The notes below the pieces were generated by a model. It saw only the letters and a program-made list of their open reading frames with translations, was not told the DNA's origin and did not search any database. A stretch of 64,000 nt of DNA from Molanna angustata. Its lineage: Eukaryota > Arthropoda > Insecta > Trichoptera > Molannidae. Positions within the stretch are counted from its first letter, which is position 1. Every line of letters starts with the position of its first letter. The position numbers and the translations under genes are program-made. The stretch is taken from assembly GCA_963576475.1 (NCBI GenBank), contig OY754969.1, positions 27,528,888 through 27,592,887 on the forward strand, given 5' to 3'. Below are positions 42,496-54,065 of this stretch, one piece after another.

Positions 42496-43620
42496 ACCTT
42501 TTTGGTAAGGTTTGGGATAAGAATAGTTAAAATATTATTAGTATTGGATAAAAAAATGTAAGTCTAAATACAATATATACTTACTACAAAGAATCGATTA
42601 TGAAATAATATTTCAAAAGCACACACACCATTAAAAATTTATGGTTTAATGTTCTGTGACGGGAATACAAACTGTGAGAACTGAGTACATAATATTAAAT
42701 TTAATACACTCGCGAAATTAATGTTTGATAGGTACCTACATACTTACTTATACAGACACACGAAGATTTCCTGTTGCCAAATTAAATCGGTCAAAGACAC
42801 GAGTCTTTGATTTTTGCTTTGTGGATCTATTTAGAATGTGGTTAACCTTGGAAACGAACGTTATACAAATTGTTATTCCTCCGCAAGAAAAAAAATCTCA
42901 TCTCAACGTTCAAAATAAATATAAAACACATATTATCATACATAACTTATAGATATAGGTACCTTAAACAATACTTTATGAATATTGGTTCCTGTTAATA
43001 ACACCTATGTTGTGTCAATAATTGATACTTCTCAAATTATTATTTGAATGATTGACGTAGTTTATTCATCAATTATTATTTTTGAATTGGGAGTTGGGCG
43101 ATTATTATTTGTTAGTTAATGAATTATTTGCAATATTCGATGTGATTTTATGTTCAATATTTACGAGATGTTTATTGTCTAACATGTACATAAAACCCTC
43201 CCGTAGGACGTTTGGCCATTTGTTGCTATTTATAAACATTGATTTGATGCTATTTAAAAACGGGATTTTATTGTTACATTATACTATTCCGATAAAACTT
43301 TCATCATAACATGTCTGCATGAAGCTCTTTGTGTTCTCAGAGGAAATATATTTAGGCGAACGTAGGAAACAAAGTTGGATTAGAATGAGTATACATCGTC
43401 AGAGACAATCAACAGTTGACATATAAATATTATTCATTGTAATTAAAATACAAATTAGACAATTTTGAAATATATAATAGAGCACCTTTAAATGTTTCAT
43501 TTTTTTCGTTTATTTAAAGACATTTCATCCAATATTGAATGTTACATGTTTCAAGAATAAAAATAACAAAAACAAGAAGGGAAAATACAATTGAAACATG
43601 AAATACTTAAGAAAAACAAT
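42496..43620. other. AT-rich stretch, nothing supported
   Basis: Open frames at 42725-42952 and 43082-43309 lack domain features. Confidence 0.4.
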
Positions 43621-43624
43621 TGGC

Positions 43625-43805
43625 AATTTTTTTTTTGAAATGACTATGTCCTTGTTAAACAAGTACATATACATCTTCCTACGTTCCCTAAAATAAGCAA
43701 ATAAATGCTTGTGCTATAGGTGAACGAAATCGGTCGAGGCAGGATTCGAACTCGCGACCACTGGATTACAAGCCCAGCGCGCTAACCGCTCTACCACCGA
43801 CCCAT
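43625..43805 (-). mobile_element. tRNA-SINE family A, full-length copy
   Basis: Minus strand starts AGATGGGTCGGTGGTAGAGC, with GGTTAGCGCGCTGGGCTTGT and B box GTTCGAATCCTGCC. The body is CGTTCACCTATAGCACAAGC, TTATTTTAGGGAACGTAGGA and ATGTATATGTACTTGTTTAA, ending AAGGACATAGTCATTTC and an A run. It is the most complete copy in the window, about 180 bp. Confidence 0.9.
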
Positions 43806-43894
43806 CTATAAATGAATACAAACAGATCAAAATACAATTTAATAAATAGAACACAAATGCAAATGATTGAAACATAGAATGTTTAAAATTGAAT

Positions 43895-44675
<781 letters not shown>

Positions 44676-44679
44676 AAAT

Positions 44680-45110
44680 TTATAATAATTGGTTACCTCT
44701 ATCTCTTCTCAGCCTAATCCCGTCCACTCCTGGACGAAGGCTATCTCCTTCCACGCTACTCTCTCTATCTTGTGCTCTGAGCAACCAATTGACACCAGCA
44801 TGACGGCTGATGTTATCTCTCCATCTCATTGACGGTCTTCCAACACCTCTGACTGTCGTTCTCGGTCTCCAAGCCAACACTATCCTTGGCCATCGGTCTT
44901 CGGGATATCTAGCCACGTGGCCCGCCCACCTCCACTTCAGTGTAAGAATACGGTGGACGACATCAACCAATTTTGTTCTTTCCCTGATGGTGTCGTTTCG
45001 CACCCTGTCTCTCAGACTTAATCCTAACATGGCTCTTTGGTTACCTATATTTGTTTCATAATCGACAGGCAGTCTATTCCAATCAGCAACCTCAACCTGA
45101 TTCAACTTCT
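44680..45110 (-). pseudogene. RTE-type LINE C-terminal part (second lineage)
   Basis: The minus-strand frame at 44680-45105 reads NQRAMLGLSLRDRVRNDTIR, TLKWRWAGHVARYPEDRW, GVGRPSMRWRDNISRHAG and WLLRAQDRES. The frame then shifts in the last residues. The motif set is the same as at 29782-30256, but the sequence is clearly a different RTE lineage (M-L-G-L-S-L-R-D-R; V-G-R-P-x-x-R-W). RT palm and endonuclease absent. Confidence 0.8.
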
Positions 45111-45344
45111 ATTTTGTCTTCCTTCAGGACAGCAGGTTTCAATATTTTTTTTCGGCTTATGGTCATAATCAACGAACAAACACGCGATGATGATGATCTT
45201 AAGCGATGATTCATTTATGAATAAGGCTGCAATAGGTTTAATACGGAAATCGGAATGCTTCATATTTCACTGCGGGAAAAGAAAACCAATTTGTGGGTAA
45301 GAGAAAAAACTATAGTCACAGACCCTGTCCATAAGGTTGCTAAC

Positions 45345-45547
45345 CAGGGGGGCAAGTCTGGTTCACTAGTATTCCATTTACATTCCTCTTTTCGATTACC
45401 ATGAACGGGACTTGTCAATTGGTACTAATTCGTGGAATCGTCATTTCGTTCACCAAAACCCAAAGACGGGACTTGCTATGAGGTTTATAAAATGGAATGA
45501 TTTTATACCCTGGGTAAATAAAGAACGAGACTTGCCCCCCAGATGTG
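45345..45547. mobile_element. MITE of the GGGGGGCAAGTCTG family
   Basis: Left end AGGGGGGCAAGTCTGGTTCA, right end AACGAGACTTGCCCCCCAG, an inverted pair of about 14-18 bp. The interior differs from the hairpin copies. It contains a repeated ACGGGACTTG motif (about 45404 and 45466) and imperfect inverted ATTCCATT...AATGGAAT blocks. Confidence 0.65.
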
Positions 45548-45589
45548 GAGTTGGACTGGGGAATCCGCCCGAACTGCGAGTTGTAAGAC

Positions 45590-45672
45590 GATGAAAGACG
45601 AGTGATCGGATGCAGGCTGTCCAGGATAGACAGCTGTGGAAGTCTCAGGGGAAGGTCCATTACTATAAATGA
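45590..45672 (+). pseudogene. RTE-like LINE terminal fragment
   Basis: One plus-strand frame reads SDRMQAVQDRQLWKSQGKVH and a stop. The A-Q-D-R-x-x-W-(K/R)-S pattern is the last motif of RTE-type proteins. Very short. Confidence 0.5.
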
Positions 45673-45829
45673 CAAAATCGGGCTAGCGGGTAATATAGGG
45701 CTACTATGACGATGAGGAGTTTCATTATACACACAATGCACCTTGCTTATAATTATGCAGTATTTTCCATGTTAGTTGGGCCGAGTATTTTGCTTTTTGA
45801 ATACACATTATCAAATAATTCATATTCTT

Positions 45830-45985
45830 CTTCAGCTTGTCAACTCCATTGTTGGATATAGGCCTCCACTTTGATCCTCCAAAATAATCTGTCCTGGGGA
45901 CACCGTGTCCATCTAGCTTCAGTATATTTTTCAATTTCATTGGACCACCTTTCCTGGGGTCTGTCAATGCTTTTTTGGCTTCAAA
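45830..45985 (-). pseudogene. RTE-like LINE terminal fragment
   Basis: Minus-strand frame with PQERWSNEIEKYTEARWTRC, DRLFWRIKVEAYIQQWS and a stop. It shows the same terminal motifs (R-W, EAYIQQW) in a third diverged version. The 88-residue frame reported across this region is an out-of-frame shadow. Confidence 0.6.
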
Positions 45986-45999
45986 ATTCATATACTTAC

Positions 46000-46166
46000 T
46001 TACTCCAGTAACTCTCGCTATTTACATGACTCTAGCTTTGTGGATGGCTTGTCTTAATACCTGCATCCCAATCCAGCATATAGTTACAATCAAAAACTCC
46101 ACACCGGGAATCGAACCTGGAACTCTTTGCTCAGCAGGCAGATATCTAACCAACTGTGCCACGAAA
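46000..46166 (-). mobile_element. tRNA-SINE family D
   Basis: Minus strand starts CGTGGCACAGTTGGTTAGAT, with GAGTTCCAGGTTCGATTCCC as the B-box region. The body is GATTGTAACTATATGCTGGA, TTGGGATGCAGGTATTAAGA and CAAGCCATCCACAAAGCTAG, ending in GGAGTAAGTAAGTA. It has a tRNA-like head with a TAAG-repeat tail. The body is unlike families A and B. Confidence 0.8.
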
Positions 46167-46784
46167 ATATAAAATATTTATTTAAAGGTTTCAATATATA
46201 TTACAATATAAATTCTATAATATAAAGTATTTATTTAAAGGTTTCAATATAATTACAATATAAATTCTATATAAAATTAAAAGGATAAAAGAGGAATAAA
46301 ATAACGTAGAATCAAGATTAATTTTACGTACTTATAAGATATATTTTAATAATAATTTATTTTCTTACACTATTTCAAACTTCTCATAGAATGTGTGTAT
46401 TTTAATTTCGATCATGTGTACAATTATCGTGTTACACTTACTGTAAGTATACAAATTCAAGGTAAAATTAATTATTTTTTTGCGAGAATCAAACTTTAAC
46501 CTTGTCAGAGAACATATTGTAAGTTTTAGAATAATATCCTATATTTAATGATCAATTGATTCAGTAATTACTGCGTACAATGCACGTACATGTAAGTACT
46601 TATACTTAAATGTCGTTTTTTAGTAATGATTGATAATAATTTGTAGTTGAGTTATTGTTGAATTATTTCGAGTTGAAGAGTACCTACCTAAACGCATGGA
46701 ATATAAGGTTGCTATGTATATTATTATGGCTATAAATCATATTATTAGTTTCCATATAGGTACACAAAAATGTATGTTTCAATT

Positions 46785-47012
46785 ATACGGGGTGTCCCAA
46801 AAAATACAATCCAGCTTTAAGTCTAGAAGTAGAGCATCCTTGGGGTACCAGGATACCCCTATTATGTTTCGCGATTTTTTGTAGATTTTGAGTTATGATT
46901 TTTTTGTCAACCATGTCCAACAAAACATTATTGGTCACTGAGACATGAATTACCGAGATACATGTTTTTTTGACTTTCCCCCTCTGATGCCATCGCGCCA
47001 TGAAAAAATGTT
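46785..47012. mobile_element. Unclassified repeat starting GGGGTGTCCC
   Basis: ACGGGGTGTCCCAAAAAATA is a frequent terminal sequence of insect DNA elements, and the following 220 bases are less AT-rich than the surroundings. No opposite terminus is found nearby, so classification is tentative. Confidence 0.35.
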
Positions 47013-47890
47013 GAATCTCAAAATAAGTTACAATTCCAAATTTTTGAAAATAATGAGCACGATTTCATGAACTATTTACATGATATTTAAAAAAATAATT
47101 CATTTATTTTTTTTTTCCTTTAAATAATTTTAAATTGAATTATATGACATGTATAATTGTACAGTATTCCACTGTAGTTTTGAACATTTTAGGTACCTAC
47201 ATAGTTACTGAAATACCCCAAAGCTATTTTTATTGTTTCGACTCTACAATTTTTATAATTTTTTTACATGAAACTATCATAAATGTATTTTTTATGGGAA
47301 TCTTTGGTTATTAATGACTTCAATCAAAATATTAATTAAATTTACAAGCTACGCCTACGAAGCTGAGATGTTCAGTTATAAATAATATTGATACGCCAAT
47401 TTGACAGTTAATATTGTAAACACTGTAAATTATATATTCACGTCGATTGCGTCATAGGATCGTTAACAAATACAAAAAAATAACGAATTTTATTACATAT
47501 ATATATTTGCGGAATTGCAAAAAAGCTTTAAATGAGGTCACGTTTCTGAGTGATAAATTTATGACATTGATATTCAAAATTCTTTTGTTTAACAAATATG
47601 TCAATACTAATATAATAACGGTAGTTTCTTATTTTTTATTTCTTTTAAAACAATTTTTCATCTTTGTTTTAATGACACACATATTTTTTAGTTGAAATCA
47701 ACATGTTGGCTATAATTTATATTATTAGCTACGATAAATTGTTGTTAATTTACTTTTGATTAGTAAGAGGTATACTAAAAATGTTTTATATCATCCAGAA
47801 CTGTCTATAGAGAAAATCAAATTATTGATCAAACTTAACATATCTTGACACTGTTGAAGTAATAAATTCATTATCTAATTATTAAACTCT
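47013..47890. other. AT-rich stretch, nothing supported
   Basis: The open frame 47447-47695 lacks any domain pattern. Confidence 0.4.
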
Positions 47891-47895
47891 ACCGA

Positions 47896-48238
47896 CTAAA
47901 TACCGACTTTACGTCTGTGTTCTAGTGATTGCAATCCATCAGTCAGTGATGGATCATCAATCAGACGTATAGCACGCCTTTGGACAGCGTCGAGGGTATT
48001 CGGTAGGTATTGGGGGGCGCCACTCCAGAGGTGACTACCATATTCAATAATTGGACGTATTTGCGTTTTGTAGATTATACACATCTGGGACTTAGTAAAA
48101 TATCTACGCGCTCTATATAGTACGCTCAATTTTTTGGAGGCGAGTTTCACCTTAGCTTCGATGGAACCCCTGTAGTACGTGGCGGAGACAAGAGCCGACA
48201 CGACCAGAACCAAAAACCTTACTACGCTTGACACGCTG
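47896..48238 (-). pseudogene. Jockey-clade LINE reverse transcriptase, thumb/C-terminal part
   Basis: The minus-strand frame at 47896-48234 contains KVKLASKKLSVLYRARRYFT, IYKTQIRPIIEYGSHLWSGA, PNTLDAVQRRAIRLIDDPSL and LQSLEHRRKVG. The block A-S-K-K-L-x-V-L-x-(K/R)-A-R-R-Y-F-T ... (K/T)-x-x-(I/V)-R-P-x-(M/I)-E-Y-x-S-H-L-W-x-G-A-P ... Q-R-R-A-x-R-(L/I) is highly typical of Jockey-type LINEs, located after the RT palm. The 5' edge abuts a different LINE's RT (48243-48476). Confidence 0.8.
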
Positions 48239-48242
48239 TTCT

Positions 48243-48476
48243 ACTTTCAATCTTTTCAAAGACCATTATTGCTTTTGATTTTCTGGCATTCATCCTCAGT
48301 CCGTTCTCTATATATCATTCTTTTACCATACTTACAAGATACTGTAACTCTTCCATACTCTCTGTTAACAGTACCTTATCGTCTGCATATACATCACGCA
48401 CTGTTACAGTACTCAGTTTCAGACCATTGCTGTCATCCCTTAGTGCTATTATGCAGAAATCAATGTACAGATTGAA
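48243..48476 (-). pseudogene. LINE reverse transcriptase palm fragment with YADD
   Basis: The minus-strand frame reads LYIDFCIIALRD, STVTVRDVYADDKVLLTESM, EELQYLVSMVKE, stop, YIENGLRMNARKSKAIMVF. YADD is the RT catalytic box and G-L-x-M-N-x-x-K-(S/T)-K the following motif, of RTE-type flavour. One in-frame stop lies between them. It has no long ATG-initiated frame, so it is easily missed. Confidence 0.8.
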
Positions 48477-48479
48477 GAA

Positions 48480-49770
48480 CCAGAATATAGAATTTATAAA
48501 CTTAACTTTGATCTTTACATAGTTTACATAAATTCTAAATAATAAATTAATGTATATTTCAGTTCACATACATATTATTATTATAAGTTAGGAGTGGGAC
48601 TTGCACGCCCCCGCACCGCGACCATTTTTGATCTATTGTGCACCTCCCTTTAGGGTTGTCATTTCAATAGCTGTTCGGTTTCTTGAATTAAGTTCCATAT
48701 TTTGCAAATTGAGATATACCCCAAGTCTTTGGATCATCTCAGTTCACTCAACATATTTTTTTTCTTCGGATATGTCACAATTTTAAAAACTGCGTTCAAC
48801 TTACCGTTTCAGGTATATTGAACGCATTTCAGGTATATTGAAAGCTTAAGCTATGTTTTTTTTTATTTGAGGTGCAATTTATTTTCATAAAGAAGTATTA
48901 AAATAATAATTTTACAATACCAATCTAAACAAGACAATATTTATCAGTTTTGAATTTTTTACAAGCATTATTTTTGACTTGTATTTTGTTAAAAAAAAAC
49001 AATCAATAATTTAAACATTGATATTTCAATGAATCATTGGTCCCCACAAAAGAATGAAGAACATCTTCTGTGGATTTATTGAATGTTAAATATCTTATTT
49101 GGTTTCCATTGAATAATACCAAATCATGTTAGTCACATTATTTAATCCCATTGACTGACTGAGTACTTGAGCGATGAAAAATTCGGTCAAAAGAAAACAA
49201 AAACAAACATGAAGGAAAAAGTGAACCCGTATGTTGATTTGCTGTTAAAATCACGGCGCTATAATGAAAAACGGAAACTGAAACTTTGACAGTTATTTGT
49301 ACCTTGGGCCCAAACGAAAATGACAACCAAATTAACCGTACGAATACAGGCCCGTTACGGAATAAACATATAACCAGATATTACGAGTATTATGTATGTA
49401 GATACCTATATACGTACCATTCACACATATTCACATATCGCAGTACCTACATTGAAAGCTTCCAAGTTTAGTCGCTAATGTCGCTTTATACTTTGGTTTG
49501 CGTCTTAGATTGTCTGCAACGTAATATTTTCCATCAAAGGTTTTAAAATATGAATCAGTCGATTGATTCGCCTAACCTTTGTTTAGTGCTAAGTCGTATG
49601 ATGTCTATTTTAGTATCAATTAATTTAGGAGACAAAAATAAAAATTTAATTTATTTTTTCTGACTATATTTAGGTGCTCACTAGAATGAAGATCAAGATA
49701 CTAACAATCGATATTTTGTAGTTTATTCAATAAAACTTAACGTCTGATTTTTTAATATAGGTATATTAAA
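48480..49770. other. Mixed stretch; possible LINE 3' UTR at 48855-48990
   Basis: Segment 48855-48990 (TTTATTTGAGGTGCAATTTA, then ATAATTTTACAATACCAAT) resembles the 3' UTR near 15440-15500. A small duplication, TTTCAGGTATATTGAA(A/C)GC, occurs at about 48808-48845. A GC-richer segment 48595-48660 is unassigned. No gene supported. Confidence 0.35.
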
Positions 49771-49775
49771 TGTAA

Positions 49776-49842
49776 TGAACAAAAAGTGAACAAAAGCGGG
49801 TTTATTGCCATAAGGCAATATATATCAACCAACACAAGTAAT
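49776..49842 (-). mobile_element. LINE 3'-terminal fragment, (AAAT)n-tailed family
   Basis: GCGGGTTTATTGCCATAAGG, then CAATATATATCAACCAACAC. Same terminus as 3762-3838, with the stem ATTGCC/GGCAAT intact. Confidence 0.55.
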
Positions 49843-49974
49843 GGAAGGCCTCAAATTCGGTACTTGCCTACAAAATAATCTATTCAAAACGCCATTGAGG
49901 TGAGGTTATCACAAAATCGGCGCTATAAAAATCATAACAGTTTTTTTTTAATTTTTCATCAAACAGTATTCATC

Positions 49975-50165
49975 TACGATTAAAATTTCATTTTTTATTT
50001 ATTATTGAAACCAAAATACATAATATATAATACAAACAAGAAAGAATACAATTTAAAATTAAATATTATATATACCTATATATTTTTGTACAAATCTCCT
50101 CACTAGGCTGACTGTTCCGACGAGGCAGAAAATTAATTGCATTATTTATCACAGAAAAAGCATTT
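49975..50165 (-). mobile_element. LINE 3' UTR, GCCTAGTGAG family (copy 1)
   Basis: Minus strand: TGCCTCGTCGGAACAGTCAG, CCTAGTGAGGAGATTTGTAC, and later ATTTTGGTTTCAATAATAAA and TAAAAAATG tail. It matches 53165-53370 in opposite orientation. Confidence 0.6.
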
Positions 50166-50349
50166 GTAATTTTTTAACATTTTTTTTTCTTAAATATTAC
50201 ACCTATTTTAAAATACAAATTAAGTTATTGTTACTTGATCATGTTTCCACAGTATATTATGTCCTTGTTTTTAATCCATGTTATTATTGTTTTTAAGTTT
50301 CAAATGTATTATCAACTGTAAGTCCTTTATTTTTTATATCATATATTAA

Positions 50350-50595
50350 TTTTTTGTTATTGTATTATTTAAAAAATATTGTAGCAAGTGGTTTATAATT
50401 ACCCAACTGGCGACATTAATGACATGTTGTTTTCTATAGTATTATTTTTGTGTCAATTAGGTCTGTCAAAAATGTAAATTTATTTAACCTCGATACAGGT
50501 TTATCCTAGTGAGGTTGAATACATTTTATAATATTAATTGTACTCAATAAATTGTAAGATTTTTATAAATAAAATAAATAAATAAAAAATTTTTG
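50350..50595 (+). mobile_element. LINE 3' UTR with (AAAT)n tail
   Basis: AATAAATTGTAAGATTTTTA, then TAAATAAAATAAATAAATAA at the right edge. An internal ATCCTAGTGAGGTTGAATAC resembles the GCCTAGTGAG family. No coding part. Confidence 0.45.
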
Positions 50596-50844
50596 AAGCT
50601 AAATAGTAGAAATGTCTTTGTCCGAATGTCGTGTTTGTCTTTAGTCATGAAAAAATACAGCTGTATGTTGTCTCGTAATCGTGTTGCGGTGTAATATTAT
50701 TAATTTTGTCCTTATGAAAATGCATAGAAATATTTTAATAATTGATCTCGTATTTTCGCTATTCGAATCGAGGCATGACCCACTCTTATCTAGGATGAAT
50801 TGCCATTGAATAAAAAAAATGTATTCAAAGTAAAATCATACAAT

Positions 50845-51005
50845 GCACAATGGTTAGTGGCATCCCACACGATGTGATTTCGCTGTTAGAGATTTCCTTC
50901 TATATCCAGGGAACGGGTCAAGGGAACTCTATCGGGTACGTCTTTACTTTCAACGAACCTCCGTTACGTTTTTGTCGGCCACCAGTGTCTAAACACAACA
51001 CATTA
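50845..51005. other. Unassigned less-AT-rich segment
   Basis: GGCATCCCACACGATGTGAT, then GGGAACGGGTCAAGGGAACT and TCTATCGGG stand out from the flanks. The plus-strand frame at 50850-51125 has no recognised domain. It may be a fragment of an unidentified element. Confidence 0.3.
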
Positions 51006-51185
51006 TTACACTACACATTAAACACTACAACACCCGTTAAAGAACAAAAGATTAAACCAAACAAAGAATTGAAATATTCTACATACGTACATTACAAGAC
51101 TACCTACCTAAAAAAAACTATGTAAATAATGAAAGAAGACGGGTCGTTGGCAGAAGATTGAGCGCTGTTATATGGAATACATTAA

Positions 51186-51280
51186 TTTATTTATCTTTTC
51201 TTTTAACATAATATAAACAAATATATTGCACACTGGCGGGCTTATTGCCATTAGGCATTTTCTTCCAACCGACCAGAATA
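51186..51280 (-). mobile_element. LINE 3'-terminal fragment, (AAAT)n-tailed family
   Basis: GCACACTGGCGGGCTTATTG, then CCATTAGGCATTTTCTTCCA. Same terminus as 343-402; the tail here is a degraded TTTATTTATCTTTTC. Confidence 0.6.
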
Positions 51281-51289
51281 TAGGTATCT

Positions 51290-51490
51290 CACACACACAC
51301 ACGCACACCTGCTTGGGGTATCCCAACTTGGGGTATCCCTATATAATATCTTGGGGTACGCCGTATCCCTACTTGGGGTAGGCAGAGAGAACCGAACGCC
51401 AGATTCCTCTATCGTGACATACATGTTTTGCCTCATTTACATCCATGCATCGCGTCATACATGCTCTCCTATTTTTCTGACGTCGTATAT
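51290..51490 (-). pseudogene. RTE-like LINE C-terminal remnant, RWFGHIERM family
   Basis: On the minus strand the nucleotides ACGCGATGCATGGATGTAAA, then GTATGTCACGATAGAGGAAT and TCGGTTCTCTCTGCCTACCC parallel 10850-10960. The 3' end is replaced by three imperfect copies of TTGGGGTATCCC(T/A) and an (AC)n run at 51291-51306. Confidence 0.6.
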
Positions 51491-51594
51491 TAACATAATT
51501 TTTTTTTTCGTATATAACCATTTTTTGCTAAAATAGGTACCTACCTACCTACCATATTACAAGTACTTTCATTTTTGTTCACCTAAAACACAAG

Positions 51595-51690
51595 TTTTTT
51601 TAAGTGGTGTATGAGGATGTATTATGCACATGTTTCAAAGACATATTCTCAAGTAATTATCAAAAAAAAATATTTTTATGAATAAATTTA
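51595..51690 (+). mobile_element. Possible tRNA-SINE family A tail
   Basis: GTGTATGAGGATGTATTATG, then CATATTCTCAAGTAATTATC and an A run resembles the body of the deleted copy at 7400-7530. Head absent. Confidence 0.35.
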
Positions 51691-51759
51691 CTGAAAATTA
51701 ACACAAAAATAATTTTTAACAAAAATCATACCTAACTGTTCTTCTTACATACCTACCTA

Positions 51760-51950
51760 TATATTTTTTAAATGAATATGTCCTTATTAAACAAGTACAT
51801 AATATATACATACATCTTCCTATGTTCCCTAAAATAAGCATAAATTCTTGTTCTATAGGTGAACGAAATCGGTCGAGGCAGTATTCGAACTCGCGACCAC
51901 TGGATTACTAGCCTAGCGCGCTAACCGCTCTGCCATCGACACATCTATAT
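51760..51950 (-). mobile_element. tRNA-SINE family A copy
   Basis: Minus strand: AGATGTGTCGATGGCAGAGC, GGTTAGCGCGCTAGGCTAGT, B box GTTCGAATACTGCC, body CGTTCACCTATAGAACAAGA to AATAAGGACATATTCATTT. Slightly diverged full-length copy. Confidence 0.85.
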
Positions 51951-51989
51951 ATATTTTCCTTTAAGATGGCATTATTGGTGAACGTTGGG

Positions 51990-52115
51990 CAAGCGCATAA
52001 AGTAATCACGTAAACCTGCCGATGACAGGTCGTAAGCCCTGTAGGTACCTTGAGTTCTTGGTTCTTCTATAATATTCCAACTTCGTCTGTATTGAGATGT
52101 TAAAAAATTGTCAAA
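51990..52115. repeat. Half-unit of the GTGATCACGTAAACC fold-back family
   Basis: AGCGCATAAAGTAATCACGT, CGATGACAGGTCGTAAGCCC, GTTCTTGGTTCTTCTATAAT and CAACTTCGTCTGTATTGAGA match one arm of 20236-20528. The second arm is absent. Confidence 0.7.
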
Positions 52116-53160
52116 TATAACTTTTCCTTTTATCAGGTCGAGCAGTTTGATTGACGAGGCCCTTAACCAGTTGATCAGGGCATAGTTATACGAAACGGTA
52201 GTCCTGATAAAAGGAAAAGATATATGTAGAACAACAATCATTGTTGTTTGATTTAAATAAACCTAGTAATATTTAAAGGTTTTCATTGTGTTGGGTCCAA
52301 GACTCATTATTTATTTTTTAGAATATTCACTAAGAAAATTTGTGTTAATACGAATACCTATATTGAATACGTACGTTGTGCTAATATTGAATAAATAAAA
52401 ACTGCTATTGACTGCCCAGAGATTAGTAATAAACAAATTAAATTCTGTATTAGGTATACTAAAATATTTTTTCATAGATGTCTGAATCTAAGGAGTTACT
52501 ATATTTTGTAGAAATATTAACTTTGATAATATATATTACAGCAGCATGATTAATATAACGAGAAGTGAATGATATAATATGTTTAAGTTATAATTAGCTA
52601 CAAGTAGGTAAAGTAATGAACGCAATTAGCCAATTTGCAAGTAATAATTAATGGTAAACAATATTGTCTTCACGTTCAATGATTTTCCGTTACTTTTATG
52701 AGGTGAGATAGATGAAATAATAACATCAGAGAAGCTTTGGTTGTATAATTGATATAAATAATCATCTGTATTGGTAATTCTATGAAAAAACATAAGTTTA
52801 AACCAACTAATTAAATGATTGTAATCGTTTATTTAAATTAATTAAGTAATTAATCGAGTTATCACAAAAGAACAGTATAAAAGTATTTTAAAAAATGTCT
52901 AATGAAAATTAAATCATAATATATGTTTCAATTTTATTTGATAAGGTACATGACTTTTTTTTAATAATAATATTCGGATAATAAAAAATCAACACGACAT
53001 TACTAGAATTGAGCTTAAAAAATTAATATGATAAAAAGAAATAAATCACATATACTTGATGAAACATTTGATACTCAAGAAAATAATAAATACATAGATT
53101 AAATACAAGGGCATAATTTACCGCGGAAAAATTACCAAACTAACAATAGTTTAAATTTTA
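52116..53160. other. AT-rich stretch with one inverted pair
   Basis: Matching inverted blocks CTTTTCCTTTTATCAGG at 52122-52138 and CCTGATAAAAGGAAAAG at 52204-52220 frame an 82-base fold. Otherwise no gene or element is recognised. Confidence 0.5.
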
Positions 53161-53164
53161 ATTT

Positions 53165-53370
53165 TATCGTAGGAAAAAAATGTATATATATTTTTTTCTG
53201 TGATATGAAATACAAGTAATTGCCTCCTCGGAACGGGCTCAGCCTAGTGAGCTAGTTTATACAAAAAAATGTAATATCTTATTTTTAATTATTTTTATTT
53301 GTATTTATTTCTTATATTTATTTTTTGTATTGTGTTCTTTGGTTTTCAATACCAAAAAAAATATTAAAAA
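53165..53370 (+). mobile_element. LINE 3' UTR, GCCTAGTGAG family (copy 2)
   Basis: TGCCTCCTCGGAACGGGCTC, then AGCCTAGTGAGCTAGTTTAT and TTGTGTTCTTTGGTTTTCAA. Plus-strand counterpart of 49975-50165. Confidence 0.6.
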
Positions 53371-53600
53371 AAACATATCTTCGGCAGAAGGTCCAGAGAC
53401 AGAATCATGGACATGTAGCATGAAGTGATCAGGCAGGACACGAGAGACTGATTTATCTCCAAAAATGAAGACCACACAGCTAAGTGTGAATAACCATTTT
53501 CAGGGAGAAGAAGATGATTCTCAAAGCTGCCAGGATCCATCACATATTGTAGAACCAGATTATGAACAACTTCAATTTGTGCTTTGAAAAGTTGTGGGTA
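53371..53600 (+). other. Unassigned less-AT-rich segment, possible decayed coding DNA
   Basis: One plus-strand frame reads ETDLSPKMKTTQLSVNNHFQ, then GEEDDSQSCQDPSHIVEPDY and EQLQFVL and a stop, after an in-frame stop upstream. The acidic, S/Q-rich composition differs from the F/I/K/N chance frames around it. The first 90 bases could instead be an RTE fragment (RRSRDRIMDM). I cannot decide. Confidence 0.25.
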
Positions 53601-53814
53601 GCCACAGTTATATTATTTCCATGCCTTTTTTAATATTTAGTTTGGAAGTGAAGTAAAAAATAAATACCTACCCACATTCGAGTTTAACCACGTTAGAAAC
53701 CCAGTGCCCAAATCGATTGCATCACACTTCGTGTTTTGTAAGAGGATTGATTTTTATAATCGAAGTCTACATTCTTAACCACCACACAAATACAAAGATA
53801 CAACAAAACTAAAT

Positions 53815-54065
53815 ATAACAATATCGAGCCGTGATAAATGTACGGGAAAATTTGGAGGACGCAGCGCAGAAAGGCAAATGCTTCGACAGACGCCGAAATA
53901 TTTGCATTACGGGTTTAGTACGGCATTTTGACCTGCGGGTAATATCTGACATTAAAAATCTTCCAACCAAGATCACGATTTGAAGCGGCTTCTCGAGTAA
54001 CCGGATTCTGTGTGTATACTTACAAAATCTAACGTACGCGGTTGAGGCTGCGAAAAGGGCAATAA
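53815..54065. other. GC-enriched island, possible exon
   Basis: About 250 bases clearly richer in GC and CpG than the surrounding kilobases. A plus-strand frame reads INVRENLEDAAQKGKCFDRR, then RNICITGLVRHFDLRVISDI. The minus-strand frame at 53809-54069 is also open. Neither is recognised. No long ATG frame exists on the plus strand, so an internal exon would be needed. Confidence 0.25.

Noticed and set aside
46080..46166. Possible functional tRNA gene
   Set aside because: Same reasoning: tRNA-like head continuous with a 90-base body and a TAAG-repeat tail, so a SINE.
53371..53600. Acidic S/Q-rich frame as a coding exon
   Set aside because: Interesting composition but an in-frame stop, no splice support and no recognised family; kept only as an unassigned segment.
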